From the NCBI GenBank assembly GCA_024760505.1, contig CP058931.1, positions 1,932,001 to 1,996,000 on the forward strand: a DNA stretch of 64,000 nucleotides, in the 5' to 3' direction. Below, one piece after another: positions 51,513-61,117 of the stretch. This stretch comes from Nitrospira sp. (GTDB lineage: Bacteria > Nitrospirota > Nitrospiria > Nitrospirales > UBA8639). Every line of letters begins with the position of its first letter. The first letter of the stretch is position 1. A program made the translations under genes and the position numbers. Below the pieces are notes generated by a model. The model saw only the letters and a list, made by a program, of their open reading frames with translations. It had not been told where the DNA came from and searched no databases.

Positions 51513-52358
51513 ATGGGACAAAAACGGCCACTCGTATTTTTAGGAATTGCGATGATTATTGCCCTGGTGACGACGGTCATGGTGTATCGGTGGCTACAGG
51601 GGCAACGAATGATCGAAGTCGATGCCCCTGAAGTGGTGATGGAGGGTGTGAGTGTCGCAGTGGCCAGTGCCGATATCCCCTGGGGGACACCACTCGGTGC
51701 AAAAGCCGTCCGAGTGATGATGTACCCTGAAGAGGGCGTCCCCGTGGGCCACTTTAAGGACACGGCTTCCTTAAATGGTCGAGTTGTGCTGACGAACCTG
51801 AAAAAAAATGAGCCCATATTAGAATCGAAATTGGCTCCAATCGATCTTAAAACGGGGGGCGTGTCGGCCGTGATGGATCCCAATAAACGGGCGATGGCCG
51901 TAAAAGTCAACGAAGTCGTCGGGCTTCCGGGTTTTGTGCAGCCAGGCGATCGGGTCGATGTCATGGCGACGTTTGATGATCCGAGGGGGAAGAAGAAAGA
52001 GGGTGGTGGTAGCCGAGAGGAAGTCACGAAGGTGGTTCTTGAGAATACCCTGGTGTTGGCGATCGATACGCAAATGGAGAGAGCCAACGGAGAGGAAAAG
52101 CCCACTCCCGTGAAAGTCATAACGTTGGAAGTGTCGTTGGAAGAAGCTGAGAAGTTGGCCATGGCTGAAAATGGTGGAAAGTTACGTTTGGCCCTGCGGA
52201 GTCCCCTCAATCCCGAGGTGAAGAAAACGAAGGGGGCGGATTTTAAGGATTTGATGAGTTCACACCAACTCATTCCTCCGCGGCCCAAAGCGGTTCGCAA
52301 GCCTCAAAATCAGGTCGAGGTGATCAAAGGGACGGATCGAAAAACGATGAAATTTTAA
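51513..52358 (+). CDS. cpaB: CpaB/RcpC pilus assembly protein (SAF domain)
   Basis: The product is 281 residues from the ATG at 51513, with GGAGGAAG upstream. One N-terminal membrane helix (FLGIAMIIALVTTVMVY) is followed by a SAF domain (VAVASADIPWGTPLGAKAV) and an RcpC segment (GLPGFVQPGDRVDVMATFD). It acts in the periplasm with the secretin. The neighbouring order cpaA-cpaB-cpaC is standard. Confidence 0.9.
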   Translation: MGQKRPLVFLGIAMIIALVTTVMVYRWLQGQRMIEVDAPEVVMEGVSVAVASADIPWGTPLGAKAVRVMMYPEEGVPVGHFKDTASLNGRVVLTNLKKNEPILESKLAPIDLKTGGVSAVMDPNKRAMAVKVNEVVGLPGFVQPGDRVDVMATFDDPRGKKKEGGGSREEVTKVVLENTLVLAIDTQMERANGEEKPTPVKVITLEVSLEEAEKLAMAENGGKLRLALRSPLNPEVKKTKGADFKDLMSSHQLIPPRPKAVRKPQNQVEVIKGTDRKTMKF

Positions 52359-52379
52359 GGGGGCGTCGATGGTGACGCG

Positions 52380-53903
52380 ATGATCGGCATGAAAGGTAAC
52401 GTTATGAATCAGACTCATGGTTTTCCATTCAGGAGCATGTTGATGGCTCTGAGCATGGTCCTTGTGGGCTACACAGGTGCCTTTGGAGAAGGTCTCACTA
52501 CTCAGGCGGTCCACCTCAATGAGCCTCAAAGCCTACGATTAACGGTCGGAGAATCAAAAATTGTGGAACGGGAGACGGCGTTTAAACGCGCGTCGGTCGC
52601 TAACCCTAAAGTGGCGGACCAAATTGTACTCTCCACCAAGCAAATTTATTTGACCGGGCTTGAGGTTGGGACGACCACCTTGACTCTATGGGGGCAAGAT
52701 GGGCAGGTGTCCAATGTTTTCCAGGTTCGGGTCTCTCCCGATGTCACTCGCTTGAAGGAGCAGCTTCATACGATGATGCCGGAAGAGCCTGGCATTGAAG
52801 TGATGAATAGTCACGAGCACATTACTCTGGCGGGCAATGTGACCAATATGGAGTCCTTGGCGAAAGCCCTCACTCTGGCCGAGCCCTATGCTCCGGATAA
52901 AATTATTAATCTGATTCAGGTGGGTGGCGTGCAACAAGTGATGATGGAAGTGAAAGTCGCTGAAATGCAGCGTGGGCTGATGAAGCGTCTCGGGGTGAAT
53001 TTTAAACGGGCTCAAAAAAATCATCGTGATTTTTCCATCGGACTCATTAATGATTTGTCAACGGTTGATGCCTTCGAACCGTTTGCGCATGCCCAATCCT
53101 CACAAACGACGACTCTGGAATTTCCGAGCGTGAGAACGCTGGCCTCGAATCTGATTTTAGGATTCGGGATTGGTGATGATTTATGGACTCTCTTTTTAGA
53201 CCTGCTAAAGGAACATTCTCTCTCGAAAACCTTAGCCGAACCGACCTTGATTGCCGAGAGCGGGCAAGCCGCGGAATTTCTGGTTGGGGGAGAATATCCG
53301 ATTCCAATTCCGCAGCAACTCGGTCAGGTGACGGTGAAATTTAAAGAATACGGTGTCGGATTGAAATTCACTCCGACGGTGCTTTCGGAAGGCCGCATCT
53401 CTGTGATTGTGAACCCGGAAGTATCCGAATTAGATTTTGCCAACGGCATTGTCATTCAAGGATTTCAAATACCCGCTCTGACGACCCGACGGGTGAAAAC
53501 CGTGGTGGAATTGGGTGATGGACAAAGTTTTGCCATTGCGGGGCTTCTCCAGGAAAATATCAAGGAAACGGTATCGAAATACCCGTTCCTCGGGGATGTT
53601 CCGATTTTGGGAGCGTTATTCCGGAGCACTGCATTCCAAAAAAATGAGACCGAACTGATTGTGATTGTGACCCCTCATTTGGTGAAACCTCTGGATATGG
53701 TGAAGCAGACCCTGCCCACGGATCATTATTTGGAACCCAATGATTTTGAGTTGATGCTGATGGGGTATGTGGAAGGGGCGTTTCCAGAGTCAAATGTCGC
53801 CAGGCCAAGGGAAGCCTACACGCTTAGGTCACCGAGGGTGGCAGGAAGAATGCCGTACCGTAAAGGTGGGATGGAAGGGATGTTCGGGCATCTGGCCCCA
53901 TAG
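52380..53903 (+). CDS. cpaC: CpaC/RcpA outer-membrane secretin
   Basis: The product is up to 507 residues. An ATG at 52404 with AAAGGT upstream is a strong alternative to 52380. A signal peptide (MLMALSMVLVGYTGAFG) is followed by the pilus/secretin N-terminal BON-like domain (residues about 45-190, with VADQIVLSTKQIYLTGLEVG) and the secretin core: LSKTLAEPTLIAESGQAAEFLVGGEYPIP, GDVPILGALFRS and ELIVIVTPHLV. It forms the channel through which the Flp pilus passes. The last 70 residues are an unrelated tail. Confidence 0.92.
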   Translation: MIGMKGNVMNQTHGFPFRSMLMALSMVLVGYTGAFGEGLTTQAVHLNEPQSLRLTVGESKIVERETAFKRASVANPKVADQIVLSTKQIYLTGLEVGTTTLTLWGQDGQVSNVFQVRVSPDVTRLKEQLHTMMPEEPGIEVMNSHEHITLAGNVTNMESLAKALTLAEPYAPDKIINLIQVGGVQQVMMEVKVAEMQRGLMKRLGVNFKRAQKNHRDFSIGLINDLSTVDAFEPFAHAQSSQTTTLEFPSVRTLASNLILGFGIGDDLWTLFLDLLKEHSLSKTLAEPTLIAESGQAAEFLVGGEYPIPIPQQLGQVTVKFKEYGVGLKFTPTVLSEGRISVIVNPEVSELDFANGIVIQGFQIPALTTRRVKTVVELGDGQSFAIAGLLQENIKETVSKYPFLGDVPILGALFRSTAFQKNETELIVIVTPHLVKPLDMVKQTLPTDHYLEPNDFELMLMGYVEGAFPESNVARPREAYTLRSPRVAGRMPYRKGGMEGMFGHLAP

Positions 53904-53929
53904 GAAATTTGATGAAAAAGGAGCATAGC

Positions 53930-54358
53930 ATGCAACGCCAATCAATTGTGACAATGGCCGGTTTGGTCGGCCTGATTCTGGTGGGGATGGGTGGCTGTGG
54001 AGTGTGGCCCGTCATGACGGAGGAGAATGGTCGGCGTCCTCAAGCGATGGGGAAAAGTGATCAGGTCTTCTCGCCATGGGCACCTCAACCCGTCCATCTG
54101 AGTGAGGAGTATGGTCTGTCCTATCGACAGGCACTCGAGAATCAAATCGCGAATCCCGCAGCCGCCAACAATCTCGGCCCCATAGCCGGAGAGGCCGATT
54201 CGCAAGCTCTGCAACAGAGTCTGGCCCGGTATCAGTTGATGTTTCAAAGTCCACCGTATTCCCCGTTCAAGCTGAAGGGTGGCTCCGGCGGTGGTTCATC
54301 AAGTGGTGGTTCATCAGGCGGCAATGCGTCCATTGGGGTCGCTTCGGAGGGATATTAA
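53930..54358 (+). CDS. Small lipoprotein-like protein at the CpaD/RcpB position
   Basis: The product is 142 residues from the ATG at 53930 (AAAGGAG seven bases upstream). The N-terminus has a hydrophobic signal ending near GMGGCGVW, so a lipid anchor on that Cys is possible although the lipobox is not canonical. The rest is Pro/Gln-rich with a Gly/Ser-rich C-terminus (GGSGGGSSSGGSSGG). It shows no clear similarity to CpaD, but it sits exactly where secretin-helper lipoproteins sit in other Tad loci, so a pilotin-like role is inferred from place only. Confidence 0.6.
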   Translation: MQRQSIVTMAGLVGLILVGMGGCGVWPVMTEENGRRPQAMGKSDQVFSPWAPQPVHLSEEYGLSYRQALENQIANPAAANNLGPIAGEADSQALQQSLARYQLMFQSPPYSPFKLKGGSGGGSSSGGSSGGNASIGVASEGY

Positions 54359-54359
54359 C

Positions 54360-55613
54360 ATGAAGGATAAAACTTGGAAGCCAAAACGTGTAGGCGCAGA
54401 TTCCTCAGGTGCCTCATCCGATATGCCGGTCATTGAGCTTTCCATTCGGTCAACTGACTGTAAGTCAACACTGGAGAGCTTCATTCGGGAGATTGACGGT
54501 GTGCGGCTCAAAGACGGTCAGGATCCCGGAGTTCCTGCACTCACGATTATGGAACTAGAAGAGAAGCCTGAAGACACGTTCTCCCTGATTCGAGAGATGT
54601 TGAAATTAAATAAAGGGATGGAGATATTCCTAACCGCTGCACGGTTGGAGTCAAATATTTTATTGGAAGCCATGCGGGCCGGCGCTAAAGAGTTTTTGGC
54701 CCAGCCGCTCCAAAAGCAAGAAGTGAGCGATGCGATTACGCGATTTTTGGAGCGAGCCACGGCTCCGGCTCGTCAGGGTGACGGACAACGCGCGGCGGGA
54801 AAGGTCCTGGCATTTTTTGGGGGAAAAGGTGGAGTGGGAACGACCAGTATCGCGGTCAATTTGGCCGCCGCTATCAAAAAAGGGCCGAACAACCCGTCCG
54901 TCGCACTGGTGGATGTCAATCAGCATGGGGGAGATCTTCCCTTATATCTCGATCTTCAACCGAACCATAGCTTCCGGGATATTTCGACCGATTTGTCCCG
55001 ACTTGACCAGGCCTTTCTCATTCGTGTCCTGACCAAAACGGAATTGGGCATTCAAGTGCTCCCTTCGGGGTATGACGATCTCAGCACAGGCCGATTAAGT
55101 CCGGATTGTGTGGAAGCGACCCTTCGACTGCTTCAATCCAGTTTCGACTATGTCATCCTCGATTGTGGACATGTATTGGATTTGACGACAAAAAAGGCAC
55201 TGGAGCTTGCGAATTTAATCTTGGTGACCTCCACGTTGATGGTCCCCGTGGTTCATCGAACGAAGCGTATTTTAGAATTGTTGCGTGGATCCGGATTTCC
55301 AGCTGAAAAAATCCGGTTAGTAATGAATCGATTCTTATCGGCGGAACAGGACGTATTAAAAGAGACGGAAGAAATTCTAAAACAAAAAGCCTTTTGGCTA
55401 CTCCCCAACGATTATCCTTCAGCAAGTCAAGCCGTGAATAGTGGAAAGGCGTTGATCGATGTGGCTCCCCGGTCGGCCGTGGCTCAATCCTATCGGGATC
55501 TGGCCAGTTCATTGGGGGGGCAGCCAACCAAATCGGCAAGCAAGGGATCGTTAGCCGGGTGGTTGAATCCCTTTAAAAGTCGGAGTGTCCAATCATCCCC
55601 TTCAGGGGCATAA
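54360..55613 (+). CDS. cpaE: CpaE/TadZ pilus localisation ATPase (MinD/ParA family)
   Basis: The product is 417 residues from the ATG at 54360, directly after the lipoprotein stop, with GGAGGGAT upstream. An atypical receiver-like domain (55-150) is followed by the ATPase: FFGGKGGVGTTSIAVNLAAA (deviant Walker A), LVDVNQHGGDLPLYLDL and VILDCGHVLD. TadZ places the Tad machine at the pole or cell site. It ends with a Ser-rich tail. Confidence 0.9.
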   Translation: MKDKTWKPKRVGADSSGASSDMPVIELSIRSTDCKSTLESFIREIDGVRLKDGQDPGVPALTIMELEEKPEDTFSLIREMLKLNKGMEIFLTAARLESNILLEAMRAGAKEFLAQPLQKQEVSDAITRFLERATAPARQGDGQRAAGKVLAFFGGKGGVGTTSIAVNLAAAIKKGPNNPSVALVDVNQHGGDLPLYLDLQPNHSFRDISTDLSRLDQAFLIRVLTKTELGIQVLPSGYDDLSTGRLSPDCVEATLRLLQSSFDYVILDCGHVLDLTTKKALELANLILVTSTLMVPVVHRTKRILELLRGSGFPAEKIRLVMNRFLSAEQDVLKETEEILKQKAFWLLPNDYPSASQAVNSGKALIDVAPRSAVAQSYRDLASSLGGQPTKSASKGSLAGWLNPFKSRSVQSSPSGA

Positions 55614-55649
55614 TATTATTCATTTCATGTTGTTGAGGTAAGCCGGTTT

Positions 55650-56975
55650 ATGTATGAGACAAAATGGGATGAAGTGGGTGCGGCAGCGGGCGTGGGGGCA
55701 TTAAACCTGGGTCCATTGAAAGAACGGCTTCATCGTCAGGTGATTGATACCCTCGACCTGGCCGTGGTCGCGAAGTTGGATAACGATCTGCTCAAGGTTG
55801 AGCTGACGAAGCTCGTCCAGGAAATGTTGGAGAAGGAATCCATCCCTCTCAGTATGAAAGAGCGGGAAAGTCTGATTGCCGACATTGAGCACGAAGTCAT
55901 GGGTTTAGGCCCACTTGAACCCTTGGTGCAAGATCAAACCGTCAACGATATTCTGGTTAACCGGGCCGACCAAATTTACGTGGAGCGGGCCGGAAAACTG
56001 GAATTGACTGATGTGAAGTTTCGTGATGAAGCCCATCTCCGAAAAATTATCGAAAAAATTGTGTCGGCCGTTGGGCGACGAATTGATGAATCGTCGCCAA
56101 TGGTAGATGCTCGGTTGCTGGACGGGTCTCGCGTCAATGCCATTATTCCGCCTTTGGCTCTGAATGGATCTTCCATTTCAATTCGAAAGTTTTCCAAGGA
56201 TAAATTGCAGATTTCGGATTTGGTGAACAAACGTTCGCTTACTCCCGAGATTGCAGAGCTCCTTCGCGGGATTGTCGAAGCTAGGCTAAATATCCTGATC
56301 TCGGGAGGAACGGGCTGCGGAAAAACGACCATTCTGAATATTCTGTCAGGATTTATTCCCTCCGACGAACGCATTGTGACGATTGAGGATTCTGCGGAGT
56401 TGCAATTGCGTCAAGAGCATGTGGTCCGGCTCGAAACCCGTCCTCCCAACGTGGAGGGGCGGGGAGAAGTGAGTCAGCGGGAATTAGTCAAAAATTGTTT
56501 GCGCATGCGGCCGGATCGAATTGTGATGGGTGAGGTGCGAAGTGGGGAATGTCTCGACATGCTTCAAGCCATGAATACGGGGCATGATGGATCGCTGACT
56601 ACGATTCATGCCAATACCCCACGCGACTGCCTGACGCGGGTGGAGACCTTGGTGGCCATGGCCGGGTTGAATCTGGCTACGAAGGCGCTTCGCCATTATA
56701 TCAGTTCTGCTATCGACGTCATTCTCCAAATGACTCGCTTGTCGGATGGATCACGGAAAATGACCAGTTTGTCGGAAATTGTGGGGATGGAAGGCGAAAC
56801 CATTACTCTTCAGGAAATATTCCTGTTCCAACAAACCGGACTGGATGAAGAGCGAAAGGTGCATGGCCAATTTAGAGCAACCGGAGTGCGGCCGAAATTT
56901 GTCGAACGGTTTAAAGCATTAGGAATTACTTGTGATCCAAGTATCTTCGACCCCGAGAAAATTTATGAAGTGTAA
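55650..56975 (+). CDS. cpaF: CpaF/TadA secretion ATPase
   Basis: The 441-residue traffic ATPase has NDILVNRADQIYVERAGKLE (N-domain), ISGGTGCGKTTILNILSGF (Walker A), ERIVTIEDSAELQL (Asp box), RPDRIVMGEVRSGECLDML (Walker B region) and TGHDGSLTTIHANTPRDCLTR (His box). It drives pilus assembly and retraction at the inner membrane with TadB/TadC. The start is the ATG at 55650 after the AGGTAAGC stretch. Confidence 0.94.
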   Translation: MYETKWDEVGAAAGVGALNLGPLKERLHRQVIDTLDLAVVAKLDNDLLKVELTKLVQEMLEKESIPLSMKERESLIADIEHEVMGLGPLEPLVQDQTVNDILVNRADQIYVERAGKLELTDVKFRDEAHLRKIIEKIVSAVGRRIDESSPMVDARLLDGSRVNAIIPPLALNGSSISIRKFSKDKLQISDLVNKRSLTPEIAELLRGIVEARLNILISGGTGCGKTTILNILSGFIPSDERIVTIEDSAELQLRQEHVVRLETRPPNVEGRGEVSQRELVKNCLRMRPDRIVMGEVRSGECLDMLQAMNTGHDGSLTTIHANTPRDCLTRVETLVAMAGLNLATKALRHYISSAIDVILQMTRLSDGSRKMTSLSEIVGMEGETITLQEIFLFQQTGLDEERKVHGQFRATGVRPKFVERFKALGITCDPSIFDPEKIYEV

Positions 56976-57065
56976 TAACCATTTTTTAAATTGTTTCACT
57001 TTCACGATGGCCTTTGCTGTGGTGTTTTGTCTTGTTGATTCGTCATCTAGTTGGGAGGGCGTGTC

Positions 57066-58043
57066 ATGACCGTGGCCATTAGTATTGGAATATTTCTGTC
57101 AATTATTTTGTTTGTGGAGGGAGCCTATTACTGCTACCACCAGTATATGAATCCCCACAATAAGAATCTCAAGCGGCGCTTGCGTGGTGGATCAGGAAGA
57201 CCGGGAGATCTTCAAAAAACCCAAGAAGCACCCGGAATTCTTCGAAATCGGAAAATGAGCGACATTCCATGGATCCAAAATTTGTTGGGTTCTATGACCA
57301 ACTTAGGGGGACTGGAAAAATTGCTCCAACAGGCCAATAGTCAAATGCCTGTTGCCGTGTTTTTCCTTTTATCCGGAGTGCTTGGAGGAGCAGGGTTACT
57401 GGTTGCCACCTTTCAAGACTATGGGATATTTGCTGCCATGGGTCTCAGTCTTATAGGCATGAGTCTTCCTTTACTTCAGATGAAACGGAAGCGGAAGCGT
57501 CGTTTTAAAGAATTTGAACGCCAATTGCCCGAAGCATTGGATTTGATGGCTCGGGCTCTTCGGGCAGGCCATGCTTTTTCCGTGGGTATGAAGATGATCG
57601 GTGATGAGTTTCCGGATCCGATCGGTCCTGAGTTTAGTCGGACCGTTGAGGAAATTTCGTTTGGAATCGATGTCCCTCAAGCGATGAACAATTTAAATGG
57701 TCGGGTGATCAGTACCGATTTAAAGTTCTTTGTCACAGCCTTAGTCGTCCAACGAGAAACAGGAGGAAATTTAGCAGAAATCATTGAGGCGATATCTCGA
57801 CTCATTCGGCAACGATTTGAGTTGCTGGGGCGAGTCAAAGCGCTTTCGGCCGAAGGCCGGATGTCGGGGATTATTTTATTCTGCATGCCCATTGTTATGA
57901 GCTTTCTGTTGTGGTTCCTGAATGAAGCTTACATGCGTATTTTGATTGAGGATGAGATTGGTCGAATGATGGCTCTAGCTTCAGGTCTGTTAATGCTCGT
58001 GGGAGCCTATGTGATGAAAAATATGTGTGATATTAAAGTCTAG
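57066..58043 (+). CDS. tadB: TadB inner-membrane platform protein
   Basis: The product is 325 residues from the ATG at 57066, with GGGAGGGCG upstream. It has an N-terminal helix, a soluble part, then the T2SSF core: RQLPEALDLMARALRAGHAFS, ADEFPDPIGPEF-type spacing, and LVVQRETGGNLAEIIEAISRLI, with two more helices at the C-terminus. It is paired with TadC. Confidence 0.92.
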   Translation: MTVAISIGIFLSIILFVEGAYYCYHQYMNPHNKNLKRRLRGGSGRPGDLQKTQEAPGILRNRKMSDIPWIQNLLGSMTNLGGLEKLLQQANSQMPVAVFFLLSGVLGGAGLLVATFQDYGIFAAMGLSLIGMSLPLLQMKRKRKRRFKEFERQLPEALDLMARALRAGHAFSVGMKMIGDEFPDPIGPEFSRTVEEISFGIDVPQAMNNLNGRVISTDLKFFVTALVVQRETGGNLAEIIEAISRLIRQRFELLGRVKALSAEGRMSGIILFCMPIVMSFLLWFLNEAYMRILIEDEIGRMMALASGLLMLVGAYVMKNMCDIKV

Positions 58044-58052
58044 AGGGATGGC

Positions 58053-59006
58053 ATGATGGATCCATTATTCTTGATCAGTCTTTTGGTATTTTTGGGGGTT
58101 CTCGTTGTCGGCTGGGGTGTGTGGAGTTATATGCAGTCTCAGGAAAGGGTCAAGGATTGGAGTATACGGGCGAAGGGCCAGTCCCTTTCGCAGAATTCCT
58201 CGCAAAAAAATGACAAGAAAACGAGTTTGAAAGATCAAGGGATGAATCTTCTCGAGCGATTGGGTCAGGTCAATAAGCCCAAGGATCAAGCCGTTACCAC
58301 TCGTTTGCGTGCTTCATTGGCAACGGCAGGCTATCGAAATCCACGAGCGATTGTGGTGTTTTTGGGAACCCGGATTTTTTTGGCCATTCTGCTAGGCCTG
58401 ATCTTTCTTGTTTTTGGTTCCGATGTCATGCAGGGAAAAGATCCCATATTTTTCCCCATTGTGCTGATTGGTGTCATGATGATGGGATTTTACGGTCCCC
58501 AACTGTGGTTGAGCAGTGCCATCACCAAACGAAAAGAACGCTTGGTGAATGGGTTTCCTGATGCATTGGATTTGATGGTGGTGTGCGTGGAAGCGGGGTT
58601 AGGGCTGGATCAAGCAATTTCCCGGGTGGGACAGGAAGTCAAGCAAGGCCATCCCGATCTTGGCGATGAATTTATCTTGTTAAACTTGGAGCTCCGTGCC
58701 GGCTTGAGCCGTGAACAAGGACTCCGGAATTTGGTCAACCGGACAAATCTCGAGGATATTCGTAGTTTAGTCGCCTTGCTGATTCAGACGGATCGATTTG
58801 GTACGAGTATTGGGCAGGCGCTTCGAGTTCACTCCGATTCCATGCGGTTAAAACGAAGGCTTAAAGCTGAAGAACGAGGGGCACAGCTTCCCGTAAAACT
58901 TATGATTCCTCTTATATTGTTCATTTTCCCGGCATTGATGGTGGTGATTATTGGTCCCGGTGCTATCAGCCTGATGCGAAATTTAATGCCGGCTATGGGA
59001 GGGTGA
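58053..59006 (+). CDS. tadC: TadC inner-membrane platform protein
   Basis: The 317-residue T2SSF-type protein has GFPDALDLMVVCVEAGLGLDQ, NLELRAGLSREQGLRNL and LIQTDRFGTSIGQALRVHSD; three or four helices complete the membrane platform with TadB. It starts 9 bases after the TadB stop, so the two are cotranscribed. Confidence 0.92.
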   Translation: MMDPLFLISLLVFLGVLVVGWGVWSYMQSQERVKDWSIRAKGQSLSQNSSQKNDKKTSLKDQGMNLLERLGQVNKPKDQAVTTRLRASLATAGYRNPRAIVVFLGTRIFLAILLGLIFLVFGSDVMQGKDPIFFPIVLIGVMMMGFYGPQLWLSSAITKRKERLVNGFPDALDLMVVCVEAGLGLDQAISRVGQEVKQGHPDLGDEFILLNLELRAGLSREQGLRNLVNRTNLEDIRSLVALLIQTDRFGTSIGQALRVHSDSMRLKRRLKAEERGAQLPVKLMIPLILFIFPALMVVIIGPGAISLMRNLMPAMGG

Positions 59007-59181
59007 ACACCCAAGAGAGCCTCGAACAAGAGATTCGATAAACATTCAAGAACGTAGAGGAAGACAAAACATGGGAGTTCCATTCCACGAAACAACAGAA
59101 CAGGAAAGTTCAACAGCAAATATGACCGTTGGGTCGATTGCGTTACAGGCGGTAAACAAAACCTTTCAGATGAGGTACACA

Positions 59182-60183
59182 ATGAAAAAGGCGAGCCTCC
59201 TCGTATCTGTGTTCATATTAATGAATTTGGGTGCCGTTGGGTGTGCCCAAAAAGAAAAATCCATGTTCACTCTCCAGGATGAACATTACCAGCAGATCCT
59301 GGAACGACAAAAGGCGGGGATCAATCCGGAATCTCAAGCGCCTGTGGATCTTACTCAGGTCATGAACAGCGACGAGTTTGAAAAACTGGGAGATGCCCAT
59401 CTACAACAAGGCGATTTTCAGACGGCTAAAATTCAGTATGAAAAAGTGTTAGAGGCTTCACCCGAACAGATTCCTGCACGGTACAAGTTGGCGGTGATTT
59501 ATTTGGAAAAAGGATCCCCTCAGAATGCCTATGACCAATTTCACCAAATCCTGGATTATGATTTGAATTTTGCTCCAGCCTATGAGGGGATGGGTCGGGC
59601 CTTGCTGAAGATGGAGAAGGATCAGGAGGCGGAAAAGGAATTCCAGGCGGCCTTAATGTATGACGCTGAAATGTGGACCTCCGAAAATTACCTTGGTATT
59701 GTGGCCGATCGGCGTCATGATCATAAAGAGGCGATCCACCTGTATGAAGTCGCCTTGCAAAAGAGGGTAGATGATCCTTCGATTTTGAACAATTTAGGTA
59801 TGGCGTATTACCTCGATACCCAATATGAAGAGGCGGTCAGAACTTTTCAGCGTGCGATTCAGGTTGGTGGATCCAACGACAAAATTTCGAACAATCTCGG
59901 GTTAGCTCTCACCAAACTTGGGCATTTCGATCTGGCCTACGAAGCCTATGCACGAGGAATGGATTCGGCCAAGGCCTATAATAACTTGGGTGTGGCATTT
60001 TTGGAAGTTGGGAAGTTTGCGCGAGCTTCCCGTTGTTTTGAGAAAGCCCTTGAAACCCAACCGACCTTTTATGAAAAAGCCAAAGAGAATTTAATGCTCA
60101 GCAATCGAATGCTGGCGAAACTTCCTATGGTTCAGCAGCAAGTATTAATCCGACGGGACCCCGTGTGTGTCGGGGCAATTTGA
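59182..60183 (+). CDS. tadD: TadD-like TPR lipoprotein
   Basis: The product is 333 residues from the ATG at 59182, which starts a lipoprotein signal ending in GAVGC; an upstream frame from 59071 would put 37 residues before the signal and is rejected. Six or more TPR repeats follow (FEKLGDAHLQQGDFQTAK, PSILNNLGMAYYLDTQYEE). TadD assists secretin and pilus assembly in the periplasm. It is the last gene of the Tad block. Confidence 0.88.
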   Translation: MKKASLLVSVFILMNLGAVGCAQKEKSMFTLQDEHYQQILERQKAGINPESQAPVDLTQVMNSDEFEKLGDAHLQQGDFQTAKIQYEKVLEASPEQIPARYKLAVIYLEKGSPQNAYDQFHQILDYDLNFAPAYEGMGRALLKMEKDQEAEKEFQAALMYDAEMWTSENYLGIVADRRHDHKEAIHLYEVALQKRVDDPSILNNLGMAYYLDTQYEEAVRTFQRAIQVGGSNDKISNNLGLALTKLGHFDLAYEAYARGMDSAKAYNNLGVAFLEVGKFARASRCFEKALETQPTFYEKAKENLMLSNRMLAKLPMVQQQVLIRRDPVCVGAI

Positions 60184-60716
60184 CCGATCTTATTGATGGA
60201 ATCGTCCCGGCAATGTCTTCTGCCTAGAATTGATTGCCCGGCTTGAGTCATGCTTGACTGGGGTGATCGGGGGAGCATCTGTTGTGTAAGAAATGGACTG
60301 CTTATGACAATTAGTTGAAATGATCCTTACGAGGATCCTTTCGAATCACCTCCAGGTGGAGTTCGCTCCTATCAGGATGAAAACTCCGCTGGTCCTTCTA
60401 TCCTTTTAACTCTTCGTGTTGAAACTCTCTGACTTCAATTGTTCCTGTTCTGTAGGCTTGGGCATGTGGCTTGACGGGTAAGCCTTCTGGTTTCCGGGCA
60501 TGTGCCTTTTCCTGGTTTACGATTGACCGGGGGGGGGAAGGTGGAACACGATTATGTGTCCAAAGCACATGGTCGGATATTTGCTTTTTCTTAATTTCCC
60601 GGTCATCTATGCCTTCTTCTTTTTCTCTTCCGGAGTCATGAAGGACATCCAACTTAGGTGTGGCTGTGAACTCCAAGGGGAATAGAGTGGCGTTTAGGTC
60701 GTTGCCAGACTTGACC
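60184..60716. other. Intergenic region downstream of tadD
   Basis: I see no supported gene in this roughly 530-base stretch. A short palindrome (ATCCTTACGAGGAT, 60322-60335) may belong to a transcript end. Confidence 0.35.
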
Positions 60717-60920
60717 ATGAACGACGAACAGTATAAGGCTTCACTGGATGTGGCCGAACTCAACCTAAAAGATATCCGGGGCTACACTGAGGCAAAAATA
60801 TCGGGAGACGCATCCTTCAAAGAGTACATTAAAAGCAGGTTTGTTGATTGGTTAAAGCCGTTCCAGCGTAAATTCTCCGGATCAAAGGATCAGGACGATA
60901 AACATGTGATCTCTCGGTAG
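60717..60920 (+). CDS. Possible small charged protein, 67 residues
   Basis: From the ATG at 60717 the translation is hydrophilic with a helix-like pattern (ASLDVAELNLKDIRGYTEAK, then FKEYIKSRFVDWLKPFQRKF). No ribosome site stands out and I do not recognise a family. An in-frame extension to 60660 is less protein-like. Confidence 0.35.
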   Translation: MNDEQYKASLDVAELNLKDIRGYTEAKISGDASFKEYIKSRFVDWLKPFQRKFSGSKDQDDKHVISR

Positions 60921-61117
60921 GGAATAATGAGGAATCTTTCGTCTAAGTCGATTCTTCCAGTCTTAAGTTGAGATACATGCCTTCGTCTTTGTTCTTTCTT
61001 TGTGACTGGTTGATATTGAATATGAGGTTGGGCAATCCGTCTTTTAGGATGTGACTTGAGTCGGATGATCTACTCAATACCATGAGGGTCTTGAGGAGAT
61101 CAGTGGATTGTTTCACG

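Noticed and set aside
59071..59181. N-terminal extension of TadD
   Set aside because: It would bury the lipoprotein signal 37 residues inside the protein.
60398..60763. Minus-strand frame of 121 codons
   Set aside because: No motif and it overlaps the small plus-strand frame; neither is strong, this one is weaker.
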